This document shows positions 42,163-51,285 of a stretch of 64,000 nucleotides of DNA, piece by piece. Where the stretch lies: contig CABXVR010000003.1 of assembly GCA_902515565.1 (NCBI GenBank), positions 1-64,000 on the forward strand, read 5' to 3'. The first letter of the stretch is position 1; every line of letters starts with the position of its first letter. The notes under the pieces were generated by a model. That model saw only the letters and a list, made by a program, of their open reading frames with translations. It did not search any database and was not told the DNA's origin. The position numbers were made by a program, and so were the translations under genes. The DNA is from an uncultured Bacteroidota bacterium (GTDB taxonomy: Bacteria; Bacteroidota; Bacteroidia; Flavobacteriales; Flavobacteriaceae).

Positions 42163-42978
42163 TTATTTTTTATTGTTAACTAATAAATCCATTAGAGATA
42201 TTGAAGCGTTTTCCATATCATTTACAATACTATCAATTTTTGATATGATGTAATTGTAAAATATTTGTAAAATAATTGCTACAATAAGACCAAATACAGT
42301 TGTAAGTAAAGCAACTTTAATACCTCCAGCTACTAATGAAGGTTGCATGTCTCCAGCTGCTTCAATTTTATCAAAAGCCTGAATCATACCGATTACGGTT
42401 CCCATGAAACCAAGCATTGGTGCTAATGCAATAAATAAAGATATCCATGATACATTTTTTTCTAACTGACCCATTTGAACACCTCCGTAAGCAACAACAG
42501 CTTTTTCAGCAGATTCTAAATCTTCATTAGCTCTGTCTAATCCTTGATAAAATATTGACGCTACTGGCCCAGGAGTATTTCTACAAACTTCTTTTGCAGC
42601 ATCTAAACCTCCTGATTTAAGCGCATGTTCAACGTCACTAGTTAACTTATCTGAATTAGAGGTCGCTAAATTTAAATATATAATTCTTTCAATAGCGATA
42701 GCTAAACCGAGTATTAAACATAAAAGAACAATTCCCATAAATCCAGGACCTCCTTCAATAAATCTCTTTTTTAATTCTTGGTGAAAGTTAGCACTTTCAA
42801 CTTCCTCTACAACCGGAGTTTCTTCGGCAGTTTCCATAACTGGTGTTACTTCAGCCACACTTGAGTCAACAACAGTTTCTGTAACTTCTTGTACTTCATC
42901 TTGTAATATACTAGTTTTTGCATTTAAGCTAGTTATCATAAAAATTGATAATACTGTAAGGATAGATAATCTTTTCAT
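42163..42978 (-). CDS. MotA/TolQ/ExbB proton channel family protein
   Basis: 271 aa; APMLGFMGTVIGMIQAFDKIEAAGDMQPSLVAGGIKVALLTTVFGLIVAI. Confidence 0.94.
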   Translation of the reverse strand: MKRLSILTVLSIFMITSLNAKTSILQDEVQEVTETVVDSSVAEVTPVMETAEETPVVEEVESANFHQELKKRFIEGGPGFMGIVLLCLILGLAIAIERIIYLNLATSNSDKLTSDVEHALKSGGLDAAKEVCRNTPGPVASIFYQGLDRANEDLESAEKAVVAYGGVQMGQLEKNVSWISLFIALAPMLGFMGTVIGMIQAFDKIEAAGDMQPSLVAGGIKVALLTTVFGLIVAIILQIFYNYIISKIDSIVNDMENASISLMDLLVNNKK

Positions 42979-43050
42979 TTTAATTTCTTTTAATTTAATT
43001 TGCGGTTAAAGATATAAAAAAAATGCAATTTTAAATAATTAATATTTATG

Positions 43051-43138
43051 CAGAGAGGAAGGGATTCGAACCCTCGATACACTTTTGGTGTATACACACT
43101 TTCCAGGCGTGCGCCTTCGACCACTCGGCCACCTCTCT
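43051..43138 (-). tRNA. tRNA-Ser (anticodon GGA)
   Basis: Reverse strand AGAGAGGTGGCCGAGTGGTCGAAGGCGCACGCCTGGAAAGTGTGTATACACCAAAAGTGTATCGAGGGTTCGAATCCCTTCCTCTCT(G); long variable arm; GGA anticodon. Confidence 0.96.
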
Positions 43139-43169
43139 AAATCAAATTACATTCTAGCAAATAAACTGA

Positions 43170-43211
43170 AAAAAAAACTAATCTTAAAATAAATAGGGGG
43201 TTATTTTAAGA
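43170..43211 (-). terminator. Rho-independent terminator after ansA
   Basis: Reverse strand TCTTAAAATAA-CCCCCTAT-TTATTTTAAGA (11-bp arms) followed by TTAGTTTTTTTTT; left arm spans the ansA stop codon. Confidence 0.75.
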
Positions 43212-44255
43212 GATTTCTCCACTAATGCTGAGTTCAAACATCTCTTTGAAGTTTTTAAAATCTAATTTCATAGACAATAAGTACATTGATTTAATTATTG
43301 CTGACTCTAAAGTAATATCTTTTCCAGAAATAATATCTAGTTCAACAAGCTTAAATGAAGACTCGTATTTCCCCATTTGCACACTTCCTTTTGGGCATTG
43401 CGAAACGTTTATAATATATTTTCCTTTCTTTATGGATGATTTCAACTCATCTATAAACCATTCAAAATCAAACATATTTCCTGATCCATATGATTCTATA
43501 ATGACAACTTTAGAATAACTATCAAAAAGCATGTGCTTGACAATTTGCTTAGAAATACCAGGGAATAGTTTTATCACAGAAACTCTATCATCAAGTTTGT
43601 TATGAAAAATTGTATTAGAATTTAGTGGCTCATATAAATCTTCGGAATTAATTTTTAAATCAACCCCGGATTTTGCTAGTTCAGGATAGTTAAAACTAGC
43701 ATATGCTTTAAATTGATCAGAGTTCACTTTGGTAGTTCTATTACCTCGAAAAAGCTTATTATCAAAATATAGACAAACCTCTTTAATCACATTAGTAACT
43801 TTAGAAGAAGAACCATTATTATCAAAATCGTGATAAGGTCTAGCCAATTGAATTGATGTGATTAAATGCTCTTTTGCATCTGTCCTTAAATCCCCAAGGG
43901 GCAATTGGGAACCAGTTAAAATAATTGGTTTAGTTAAATTTTGAATTAAAAAACTTAAAGCTGATGCTGTATAACTCATCGTATCCGTACCGTGAAGAAT
44001 GACAAACCCATCGAAAGAATTATAATTGGTTTTTATTATTTCAACTAATTCAATCCAATTTTCGATTTGAATATTTGAAGAGTCAATTGGGTTATTTATT
44101 GATATAGTCTCTAATTGGCAATTAAGTAAATTAATTTCTTTGACCCTATCTAAAATATTTTCAAAATTAAAGGGGCTCAAATAAGGCTGCCCAGCCTCCT
44201 TGATCATACCAATTGTTCCTCCGGTATATATTAACAATATTTTTGATTTGTTCAT
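43206..44255 (-). CDS. ansA: Type I L-asparaginase
   Basis: 349 aa; LLIYTGGTIGM; FVILHGTDTMSYTASALSFLIQ; TGSQLPLGDLRTDAKEHL. Confidence 0.95.
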   Translation of the reverse strand: MNKSKILLIYTGGTIGMIKEAGQPYLSPFNFENILDRVKEINLLNCQLETISINNPIDSSNIQIENWIELVEIIKTNYNSFDGFVILHGTDTMSYTASALSFLIQNLTKPIILTGSQLPLGDLRTDAKEHLITSIQLARPYHDFDNNGSSSKVTNVIKEVCLYFDNKLFRGNRTTKVNSDQFKAYASFNYPELAKSGVDLKINSEDLYEPLNSNTIFHNKLDDRVSVIKLFPGISKQIVKHMLFDSYSKVVIIESYGSGNMFDFEWFIDELKSSIKKGKYIINVSQCPKGSVQMGKYESSFKLVELDIISGKDITLESAIIKSMYLLSMKLDFKNFKEMFELSISGEIS

Positions 44256-45022
44256 ACTTTTATCTTAAATAATTCAATTGCATTACTTGTAGTAATTTTG
44301 ATTATTTTTTTAGCCGGGATTTCATAAATATCAGTTAATTTATCAATAATTATTGACAAATAAGAACTCTCATTTCTTTTACCTCTAAAGGGTGTCGGTG
44401 CTAAATAAGGGGAGTCTGTTTCAAGAACTAAATTTTCTAAAGAAATTTTCTTTAAGAATTTATCAATTTTTCCGTTTTTAAAGGTAACAACTCCACCAAT
44501 TCCTAATTTCATATTAAAAGATATTGCTTTCAATGCCTGTTCGTAATTACCACTAAAGCAATGAAATATACCTCTAAGTTTTTCTGATTTTTCCTTCTCC
44601 AATACTTCAAAAATCTCGTCAAATGCATTCCTACAATGAATTACAATTGGTAAGTTTAAGTCTTTAGCTAATCTGATTTGAGATGCAAATGCTTTTTTTT
44701 GAATAGTTAGTGTTGATTTATCCCAATATAAATCAATACCAATTTCTCCAATCGCTACAATAGGGTGATTTTCTAAAACTTTTTCAACGTGGCTTAATTC
44801 GTCTAAATAGTTGTCATCTACACTACATGGGTGTAAGCCGGCCATCAAATGCATTATTTTCGGATATGCTTTTTTTAATTCAAGCATAGAGTTAGTATGA
44901 GATGAGTCTATTGCAGGAAGAAAGAAGTTGTTGATTTTTAAATTTAGAGCCCGATTAATTACAACGTCAATATCGTCGGCAAATTCTTTTAAATATAAAT
45001 GAGTGTGAGTGTCAGTTATCAT
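44252..45022 (-). CDS. TatD family hydrolase
   Basis: 256 aa; ITDTHTHLYL; VAIGEIGIDLYWD; IVIHCRNA; GIFHCFSG; LVLETDSPYLAPTPFRGKRNE. Confidence 0.95.
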   Translation of the reverse strand: MITDTHTHLYLKEFADDIDVVINRALNLKINNFFLPAIDSSHTNSMLELKKAYPKIMHLMAGLHPCSVDDNYLDELSHVEKVLENHPIVAIGEIGIDLYWDKSTLTIQKKAFASQIRLAKDLNLPIVIHCRNAFDEIFEVLEKEKSEKLRGIFHCFSGNYEQALKAISFNMKLGIGGVVTFKNGKIDKFLKKISLENLVLETDSPYLAPTPFRGKRNESSYLSIIIDKLTDIYEIPAKKIIKITTSNAIELFKIKV

Positions 45023-45056
45023 TATTTAGTAAAGGTATAAATACTTACTAAATAAT
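45021..45056. repeat. Perfect 12-bp-arm inverted repeat overlapping the tatD start codon
   Basis: ATTATTTAGTAA-AGGTATAAATAC-TTACTAAATAAT. Confidence 0.9.
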
Positions 45057-45067
45057 GAATAAGTTTT

Positions 45068-46279
45068 TTACAAGTCCAAAGAAGATTTTATGTTGTCATT
45101 CATTAAAAGCTCAATCGGGTTCTCTAATGCTTCCTTAATTGCCACTAAGAATCCGACACTTTCTCTGCCATCAATAATTCTATGATCGTAAGAAAGTGCT
45201 AAGTACATTATTGGACGAATTTCAACTTTTCCTTCAATTGCAACAGGTCTTTCAACTATGTTATGCATTCCTAATATTCCACTTTGAGGAGGATTAAGAA
45301 TTGGAGTTGATAACATACTTCCAAAGACTCCACCATTTGAAATAGTAAAAGTCCCTCCTGTCATTTCGTCAACTGTAATTTTTGAATCCCTAGCTCTAAT
45401 TGCTAATCTCTTAACTTCAGTTTCAACTTCTTTAAAAGACATTTTTTCTGCGTGTCTTATAACTGGCACCATTAATCCTTTAGGTCCAGAAACAGCTATA
45501 CTTATATCGCAATATTCATAAGTTATCATTTCCTTTCCGTCAATCATTGAATTTACGGCAGGAAATAAATTTAATGCTCTAACAACAGCTAATGTGAAAA
45601 ATGACATAAAACCTAAACTGACATCATGTTTGGCTTTAAAATCTTCTTTATATTTTGCTCTTAAATCAAATATTGAAGACATATCTACCTCATTAAAAGT
45701 AGTCAACATTGCTGTTTCATTTTTAACTGTAACTAGTCTTTCAGCGACTTTTCTTCTAAGCATAGATAGTTTAGTCCTAGTTTCTTTTCTATCACTATTA
45801 ACCGATGGGGAACCCATTGAAGGTTTAGAGTTAACAACATCATCTTTAGTCACTCTGCCATCTTTTCCAGAACCAATAATATCAGAAATTTCTAAATTCT
45901 TTTCATCAATAATTTTTCTTGCTGATGGACTTGCTATGTGAGATTTAGTATTTGATTCAGGTTTAGCTTTTTTGATTACAGATTCACTTACTTCATTTTT
46001 TATGTTTGTTTGACCGCTTGTCTCAGGCTTTGATTGATTTACTGCACTTGTATCAATCAAACAAACTACTTGCCCAACGTCAACAGCATCACCTTCTTCG
46101 GCTTTTAAAGTAATTGTTCCGCTTTCTTCGGCAGGTAACTCTAAAGTAGCCTTGTCACTATCGACCTCGGCTATGACTTGATCTTTTTCCACATAATCTC
46201 CATCTGTAACTAGCCAAGTTGCAATCTCAACTTCCGTAATAGACTCTCCTGGTGATGGAACTTTCATTTCTAAAATCAT
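45068..46279 (-). CDS. odhB: 2-oxoglutarate dehydrogenase E2 (dihydrolipoyl succinyltransferase)
   Basis: 403 aa; lipoyl site [19 protein letters not shown]; catalytic [19 protein letters not shown]. Confidence 0.96.
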   Translation of the reverse strand: MILEMKVPSPGESITEVEIATWLVTDGDYVEKDQVIAEVDSDKATLELPAEESGTITLKAEEGDAVDVGQVVCLIDTSAVNQSKPETSGQTNIKNEVSESVIKKAKPESNTKSHIASPSARKIIDEKNLEISDIIGSGKDGRVTKDDVVNSKPSMGSPSVNSDRKETRTKLSMLRRKVAERLVTVKNETAMLTTFNEVDMSSIFDLRAKYKEDFKAKHDVSLGFMSFFTLAVVRALNLFPAVNSMIDGKEMITYEYCDISIAVSGPKGLMVPVIRHAEKMSFKEVETEVKRLAIRARDSKITVDEMTGGTFTISNGGVFGSMLSTPILNPPQSGILGMHNIVERPVAIEGKVEIRPIMYLALSYDHRIIDGRESVGFLVAIKEALENPIELLMNDNIKSSLDL

Positions 46280-46301
46280 AATATCTTGTTTTTATATAGT
46301 A

Positions 46302-49067
46302 TTATTTTTTTTGTCTTTGATTATTTTTTTCTTGATCAAAGACATAGTCAATTACTTCTTGGTGCCTTCTCTTATATCTGACAGTGCTGCCTGCCGCAGT
46401 AGTTCCATATGTTCTTCTAGATGCAACTCTAAAGTCTTTTGCTTCATTTAAATTTAATAAGATATGGGTGTAAGCTCCCATATTTCTAGGTTCCTCTTGG
46501 GCCCAAACTAAATCGTAGGCTTGAGAATATTTTGAAATAATTGATTTAATTAAATTAATTGGTAATGGGAAAAGTTGCTCAATTCTAACAAGTGCTACAT
46601 CATCTCTGCCTAGCCTTTCTTTTTGGTCTAATAAGTCATAATAAAACTTCCCCGTCACAAATACTAACGTGGTAATTTTTTTTAAATCTAATACACTATT
46701 ATCATCAATTAAGGGTTTAAAAGATCCCTTTGTAAATTCATCGACAGATGATAGTACTTTTGGATGTCTTAGTAAACTTTTTGGTGTAAAAACAACTAAG
46801 GGTTTTCTAAAATCTGCTTTCATTTGTCTTCTAAGTATATGAAACATGTTTGCAGGTGTAGAACAATTCGCAACATAAACATTATCTTTTGCACATAACT
46901 GCAAATACCTTTCCATTCGAGCAGATGAGTGTTCTGCTCCTTGCCCCTCGTATCCATGAGGCAATAGCATAACTAATCCATTTTGAGTTTTCCATTTGTC
47001 CTCACCAGAAAACAAATACTGATCAATTATAATTTGAGCACCATTACTAAAGTCTCCAAATTGAGCTTCCCAGATTGTTAAAGTCTTGGGACTAGCCATT
47101 GCATATCCATAGTCGAAACCTAATACAGCATATTCAGATAATAAAGAATTATATATATTAAAGACCCCTTGATTATCACTAATATTATTATGAAGAATAA
47201 TCTCCTGTTCACTGTCTTCTACTTTAACAACTCCGTGTCTGTGGGAAAATGTGCCTCTTTCTACGTCTTGGCCTGAAATTCTAACACTAAAACCTTCTTC
47301 TAATAGAGATCCATAAGCTAAATGTTCAGCCATTGACCAGTCAAGCTTATCTTGTTCAAACATGGTTAATCTATTATTTACTAGTTTTTTTATCTTATTA
47401 ATAAACTTTTTATCATCTGGAAGGGTTGAAATTATTTGAACAATTTTTTCCAATTTCATTCTTGAATAAGTTGTATCAATTACCTCAAACATTTTGTTCT
47501 GATTAGCTTTCTGGTAATCTTTCCAATCAGTACTCATAAACTCTGTTATGACAGCTTTATCATCATTTTTAGAATCTTCTAAAAATTCATTCAAACTTGA
47601 TTTGTAATCATTTTCTAGCTTTTTACTATAATTTAAATCAATTACACCTTCATCAATAAGTCTCTTGGTGTAAATTTCTTTAGGATTTAAATGTTTTGAA
47701 ATAGCTTTATAAAGTTTTGGCTGAGTAAATCTTGGTTCATCTCCTTCATTGTGACCATATTTTCTATAACCTAGTAAGTCAATGAATACATCTTTTTTGA
47801 ATTTCATTCTAAAATCTAAAGCAAAAAGAACGGCGTGAACAACTGCCTCAACGTCATCAGCATTAACATGCATTACTGGAGATAAAGTAACTTTACCAAC
47901 ATCAGTACAATATGTACTTGATCTTCCATCTAAATAATTTGTGGTAAACCCAACTTGATTATTAACAACTATATGAATTGTACCATCAGTTTTATACCCA
48001 TCTAAGTTTGCCATTTGAATCAACTCATAGGCAATACCTTGTCCTGAGATAGCAGCGTCTCCATGAACAATAATCGGTAGTACTTTTTCAAAATTGTCTT
48101 TATGAAAATTATCCTGTTTAGCCCTAACAATCCCCTCTACAACTGAACCAACAGTTTCCAAGTGAGATGGATTAGGCGCAATACTAATGTTTACTTTTTT
48201 ACCAGTGTCTGTTTCTCTATAACTAGTCCAACCTAAATGATATTTAACGTCTCCATCAAATACCTCTTCTTCATAATCTTTACCTTCAAATTCACTAAAA
48301 ATTGCTTTGGGTGATTTACCAAAAATATTTGTTAAGGTGTTAAGTCTGCCTCTGTGAGCCATACCCATAACAAATTCTTCAACACCAAGATTTGCAGCAT
48401 TCTCTATCAATGAATCTAATGCTGGAATTAATGATTCTCCTCCTTCCAAAGAAAATCTTTTTTGACCAACGTACTTAGTATGTAAGAAATTTTCAAAGGA
48501 AAATGCTTGAACTAATTTCTTTAAAATATGTTTTTTTTGATTCGAACTAAAAGTTGGGTGATTATCATTTTCATTAATCCAATTTTGTATCCATTTTCTT
48601 TTTTCAGGGCTTCTAATGTACATGTATTCAACTCCAATAGCATCACAATAAATTGCTTCAAGATGCTGAATAATTACTTTTAAGGGTTGTGGGCCAATAC
48701 CTAAAATATCACCTGCATTGAAAATTTTATCTAAATCACTTTCGTCTAAGTCAAAATTATTTATACTAAGATTTGGATTGTAAGTTCTTCTATCACGAAC
48801 GGGATTAGTTTTTGTGAATAAGTGGCCTCTGGATCTGTATGCGTCAATTAAATTAATAACATTAAATTCCTTTTTGACACTGTCTGGAATTTGATGAGTT
48901 ACACCTTCAACAATTTCTTCAATAAAGTTATTATTAGTCCCAAAATCGTAACCTTGAAAAAAAGCTCTCCAACTAGGCTCTAAAGTATCTGGATTTTCAA
49001 GATACTGATCATATAAATCAGCAAAATAAGCAGAATGAGCAGCATTTAAAAAAGAGAAATTATCCAT
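46302..49067 (-). CDS. sucA: 2-oxoglutarate dehydrogenase E1
   Basis: 921 aa; EEFVMGMAHRGRLNTLTNI; IHGDAAISGQGIAYE; YKRRHQEVIDYVF. Confidence 0.97.
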   Translation of the reverse strand: MDNFSFLNAAHSAYFADLYDQYLENPDTLEPSWRAFFQGYDFGTNNNFIEEIVEGVTHQIPDSVKKEFNVINLIDAYRSRGHLFTKTNPVRDRRTYNPNLSINNFDLDESDLDKIFNAGDILGIGPQPLKVIIQHLEAIYCDAIGVEYMYIRSPEKRKWIQNWINENDNHPTFSSNQKKHILKKLVQAFSFENFLHTKYVGQKRFSLEGGESLIPALDSLIENAANLGVEEFVMGMAHRGRLNTLTNIFGKSPKAIFSEFEGKDYEEEVFDGDVKYHLGWTSYRETDTGKKVNISIAPNPSHLETVGSVVEGIVRAKQDNFHKDNFEKVLPIIVHGDAAISGQGIAYELIQMANLDGYKTDGTIHIVVNNQVGFTTNYLDGRSSTYCTDVGKVTLSPVMHVNADDVEAVVHAVLFALDFRMKFKKDVFIDLLGYRKYGHNEGDEPRFTQPKLYKAISKHLNPKEIYTKRLIDEGVIDLNYSKKLENDYKSSLNEFLEDSKNDDKAVITEFMSTDWKDYQKANQNKMFEVIDTTYSRMKLEKIVQIISTLPDDKKFINKIKKLVNNRLTMFEQDKLDWSMAEHLAYGSLLEEGFSVRISGQDVERGTFSHRHGVVKVEDSEQEIILHNNISDNQGVFNIYNSLLSEYAVLGFDYGYAMASPKTLTIWEAQFGDFSNGAQIIIDQYLFSGEDKWKTQNGLVMLLPHGYEGQGAEHSSARMERYLQLCAKDNVYVANCSTPANMFHILRRQMKADFRKPLVVFTPKSLLRHPKVLSSVDEFTKGSFKPLIDDNSVLDLKKITTLVFVTGKFYYDLLDQKERLGRDDVALVRIEQLFPLPINLIKSIISKYSQAYDLVWAQEEPRNMGAYTHILLNLNEAKDFRVASRRTYGTTAAGSTVRYKRRHQEVIDYVFDQEKNNQRQKK

Positions 49068-49092
49068 TTTTTTTTCGAAATATTTCTAATAA

Positions 49093-49100
49093 CAAATTTA
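49093..49100 (-). promoter_or_regulatory. Putative -7 box (TAAATTTG) for sucA-odhB
   Basis: Reverse strand TAAATTTG 26 bp before the sucA ATG; -33 element not clear. Confidence 0.3.
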
Positions 49101-49153
49101 ATCAAAAATATAAATATTAGCTAAATAAGTAGCTCAAAATAAAGAAATAGAAT

Positions 49154-50125
49154 TTATATTTTTCTATCCATTAATGAATTGCCAAATTCATATAATAATT
49201 TCTTTTTTTCAGCAGAAATGTTTAATGATTCTAGAATTTCAAAAGCAGAATTTGTATACTTTTTTATTTCTTTGACTGTGTAATCAACTGATCCGCTTTC
49301 TTTAAACAAAGCTTTAGTTGTTTTTATTTTTTCTTCAGAAGAATTGTTGTTGGCATATAATCCAATTAGTTGATTTTTCTTGTCTTCACTTAAAAACTCA
49401 ATAGCTTTTAGATAAAGATAAGTTTTTTTGTTTTCTAGGATATCTCCTCCAATTTTTTTTCCAAATTTAGTTTCATCACCAAAAGCATCCAAATAATCAT
49501 CTTGTAACTGAAAAGCAATTCCTAAATATTTTCCAAAATCATATATTTTATTTTGATCTTCTTTACTGGCACGAGCTATTATAGCTCCCATTTTCATCGA
49601 TGCCCCCAAAAGTACAGCTGTTTTATAAGTAATCATTTTCAAATAATCTGATGTCTTAACATTATCTCTTGTTTCAAAATCAACATCATATTGTTGACCT
49701 TCACAAACTTCAATAGCAGTTTTACTAAATAATTTAGCTAAATCTACAAAAACTTCACCTTCATAATTTTCAAAAAGCTGATATGCTTGTATTAGCATTA
49801 CATCACCAGATAATATTCCTGTGCTCACATTCCATTTTTTATGTACAGTTTTATTACCTCTTCTAAGTTCAGCAGAATCCATTATGTCATCATGAACTAG
49901 CGAAAAATTATGAAATACTTCAACAGCTAAAGCAGCATCAAGACCTGCCTTGTAAGAATTAGAAAAAATATCCGTAGCCATTAAAGTTAAAATTGGACGA
50001 AGCCTCTTACCTTTAAGTGTCAAAATATATGAGACAGGATCATATAAATTTGATGGTTCCCTATTTATAGGAAATTTTTTAAGATACTCAACAAAAACTT
50101 CTCGATATTGATTCACTGTTAACAT
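49154..50125 (-). CDS. Polyprenyl diphosphate synthase family protein
   Basis: 323 aa; GKRLRPILTL; LVHDDIMD (DDxxD-like); LGIAFQLQDDYLD. Confidence 0.94.
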   Translation of the reverse strand: MLTVNQYREVFVEYLKKFPINREPSNLYDPVSYILTLKGKRLRPILTLMATDIFSNSYKAGLDAALAVEVFHNFSLVHDDIMDSAELRRGNKTVHKKWNVSTGILSGDVMLIQAYQLFENYEGEVFVDLAKLFSKTAIEVCEGQQYDVDFETRDNVKTSDYLKMITYKTAVLLGASMKMGAIIARASKEDQNKIYDFGKYLGIAFQLQDDYLDAFGDETKFGKKIGGDILENKKTYLYLKAIEFLSEDKKNQLIGLYANNNSSEEKIKTTKALFKESGSVDYTVKEIKKYTNSAFEILESLNISAEKKKLLYEFGNSLMDRKI

Positions 50126-50129
50126 AGCG

Positions 50130-50160
50130 CAAAAATAATCTAATTAATTAGATGACTAAA
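50130..50160 (-). promoter_or_regulatory. Putative polyprenyl synthase promoter (TTTA-N19-TATTTTTG) with palindromic spacer
   Basis: Reverse strand TTTA (50157-50160), TATTTTTG (50130-50137); spacer contains the palindrome ATCTAATTAATTAGAT (50138-50153). Confidence 0.5.
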
Positions 50161-50187
50161 TTAAAAAGCAAAAAAACTATAGAAACT

Positions 50188-50219
50188 TTTGTGGTATTTA
50201 TAGTTTCCTGCTATATTTG
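50188..50219 (+). promoter_or_regulatory. Putative promoter for the DUF2141-TetR-RND operon (TTTG-N20-TATATTTG)
   Basis: TTTG 50188-50191, TATATTTG 50212-50219. Confidence 0.65.
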
Positions 50220-50238
50220 CACTCCATTTTAAAATTTT

Positions 50239-50679
50239 ATGAAAATTAGAATTCTATTTATTAGTCTTGCCTTATTAGTAGTTACTAATACTACTAGTCA
50301 AACATTTAAACTAAATATCGAAATTGAAAATATAGAATATCAAGGCACCATATATTTAGCAATTTATAATAACTCGACAAGTTTTAATCAGGACAACAAA
50401 AATAAAAATATTGATAAAAAAAGATGGGTAAAATCAATTGTTGAAGCAGTTACTACGGAGGGTTTTAAAAGAAGTATAGAGCTAAAAAAGGGAATTTATG
50501 CAATCAGTTTATATGTTGATTCTAATGATAATAAAATAATTGACAAAAATTTTATTGGAATACCGACAGAACAGTACGGTTTTTCAAATAATGCATCTGG
50601 TTTCTTAGGGAGCCCATCTTATAAAGACGCTTCTTTTAATTTGGTTGATGACTTAAATATTAAAATTTCCCTAAAATGA
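50239..50679 (+). CDS. DUF2141 domain-containing secreted protein
   Basis: 146 aa; signal peptide; IEYQGTIYLAIYNNSTSF; YAISLYVDSNDNKIIDKNFIGIPTEQYGFSNNASG. Confidence 0.88.
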   Translation: MKIRILFISLALLVVTNTTSQTFKLNIEIENIEYQGTIYLAIYNNSTSFNQDNKNKNIDKKRWVKSIVEAVTTEGFKRSIELKKGIYAISLYVDSNDNKIIDKNFIGIPTEQYGFSNNASGFLGSPSYKDASFNLVDDLNIKISLK

Positions 50680-51284
50680 AAGAGACTATAATAAACAAAG
50701 CTACAAGCCTTTTTTTGACACTTGGTTTTAAAAGTGTAACAATGGACGATATTGCAAATGACTTAGGAATGTCAAAAAAAACCATCTATACCTATTTTGA
50801 TAACAAGATAAGTTTGGTTGAAGCTGCAACTACTCATTTATATAAAAAAATTACTGATGGAATTAAAGATATAAAGAGAAAATCCTTAGATCCAATTACT
50901 GAATTACATGATATTAAAATATTTTTAATGAATTCGTTGAAAGGTGAAAAAACTTCACCATATCATCAGCTACAAAAATATTACCCATCAATTCATAAAG
51001 AGTTAAAGCTAAAGAAGTTTGATTTTGTATTAGAGTCAACAAAAAAAAGTTTACAAAAAGGTGTTAATCAGGGTTTATTTAGAGAAAAAATAAATTTAGA
51101 ACTTATTTCTAGATTGTATTTTAATGGGATTACAGGAATAAAAAATCCTGAAATATTTCCTATTGAATTATTCAATCCAGGTATACTTATGGAAAACTAT
51201 TCAGAATATCATTTAAGGGCAATAGTAACAAAGAAAGGATTGGAAAAATTAGAAAAATTTTTATCTAAACAATTAAAAATATAA
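50676..51284 (+). CDS. TetR/AcrR family transcriptional regulator
   Basis: 202 aa; N-terminal HTH FLTLGFKSVTMDDIANDLGMSKKTIYTYFDNK; 4-bp overlap with DUF2141 gene. Confidence 0.94.
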   Translation: MKETIINKATSLFLTLGFKSVTMDDIANDLGMSKKTIYTYFDNKISLVEAATTHLYKKITDGIKDIKRKSLDPITELHDIKIFLMNSLKGEKTSPYHQLQKYYPSIHKELKLKKFDFVLESTKKSLQKGVNQGLFREKINLELISRLYFNGITGIKNPEIFPIELFNPGILMENYSEYHLRAIVTKKGLEKLEKFLSKQLKI

Positions 51285-51285
51285 T

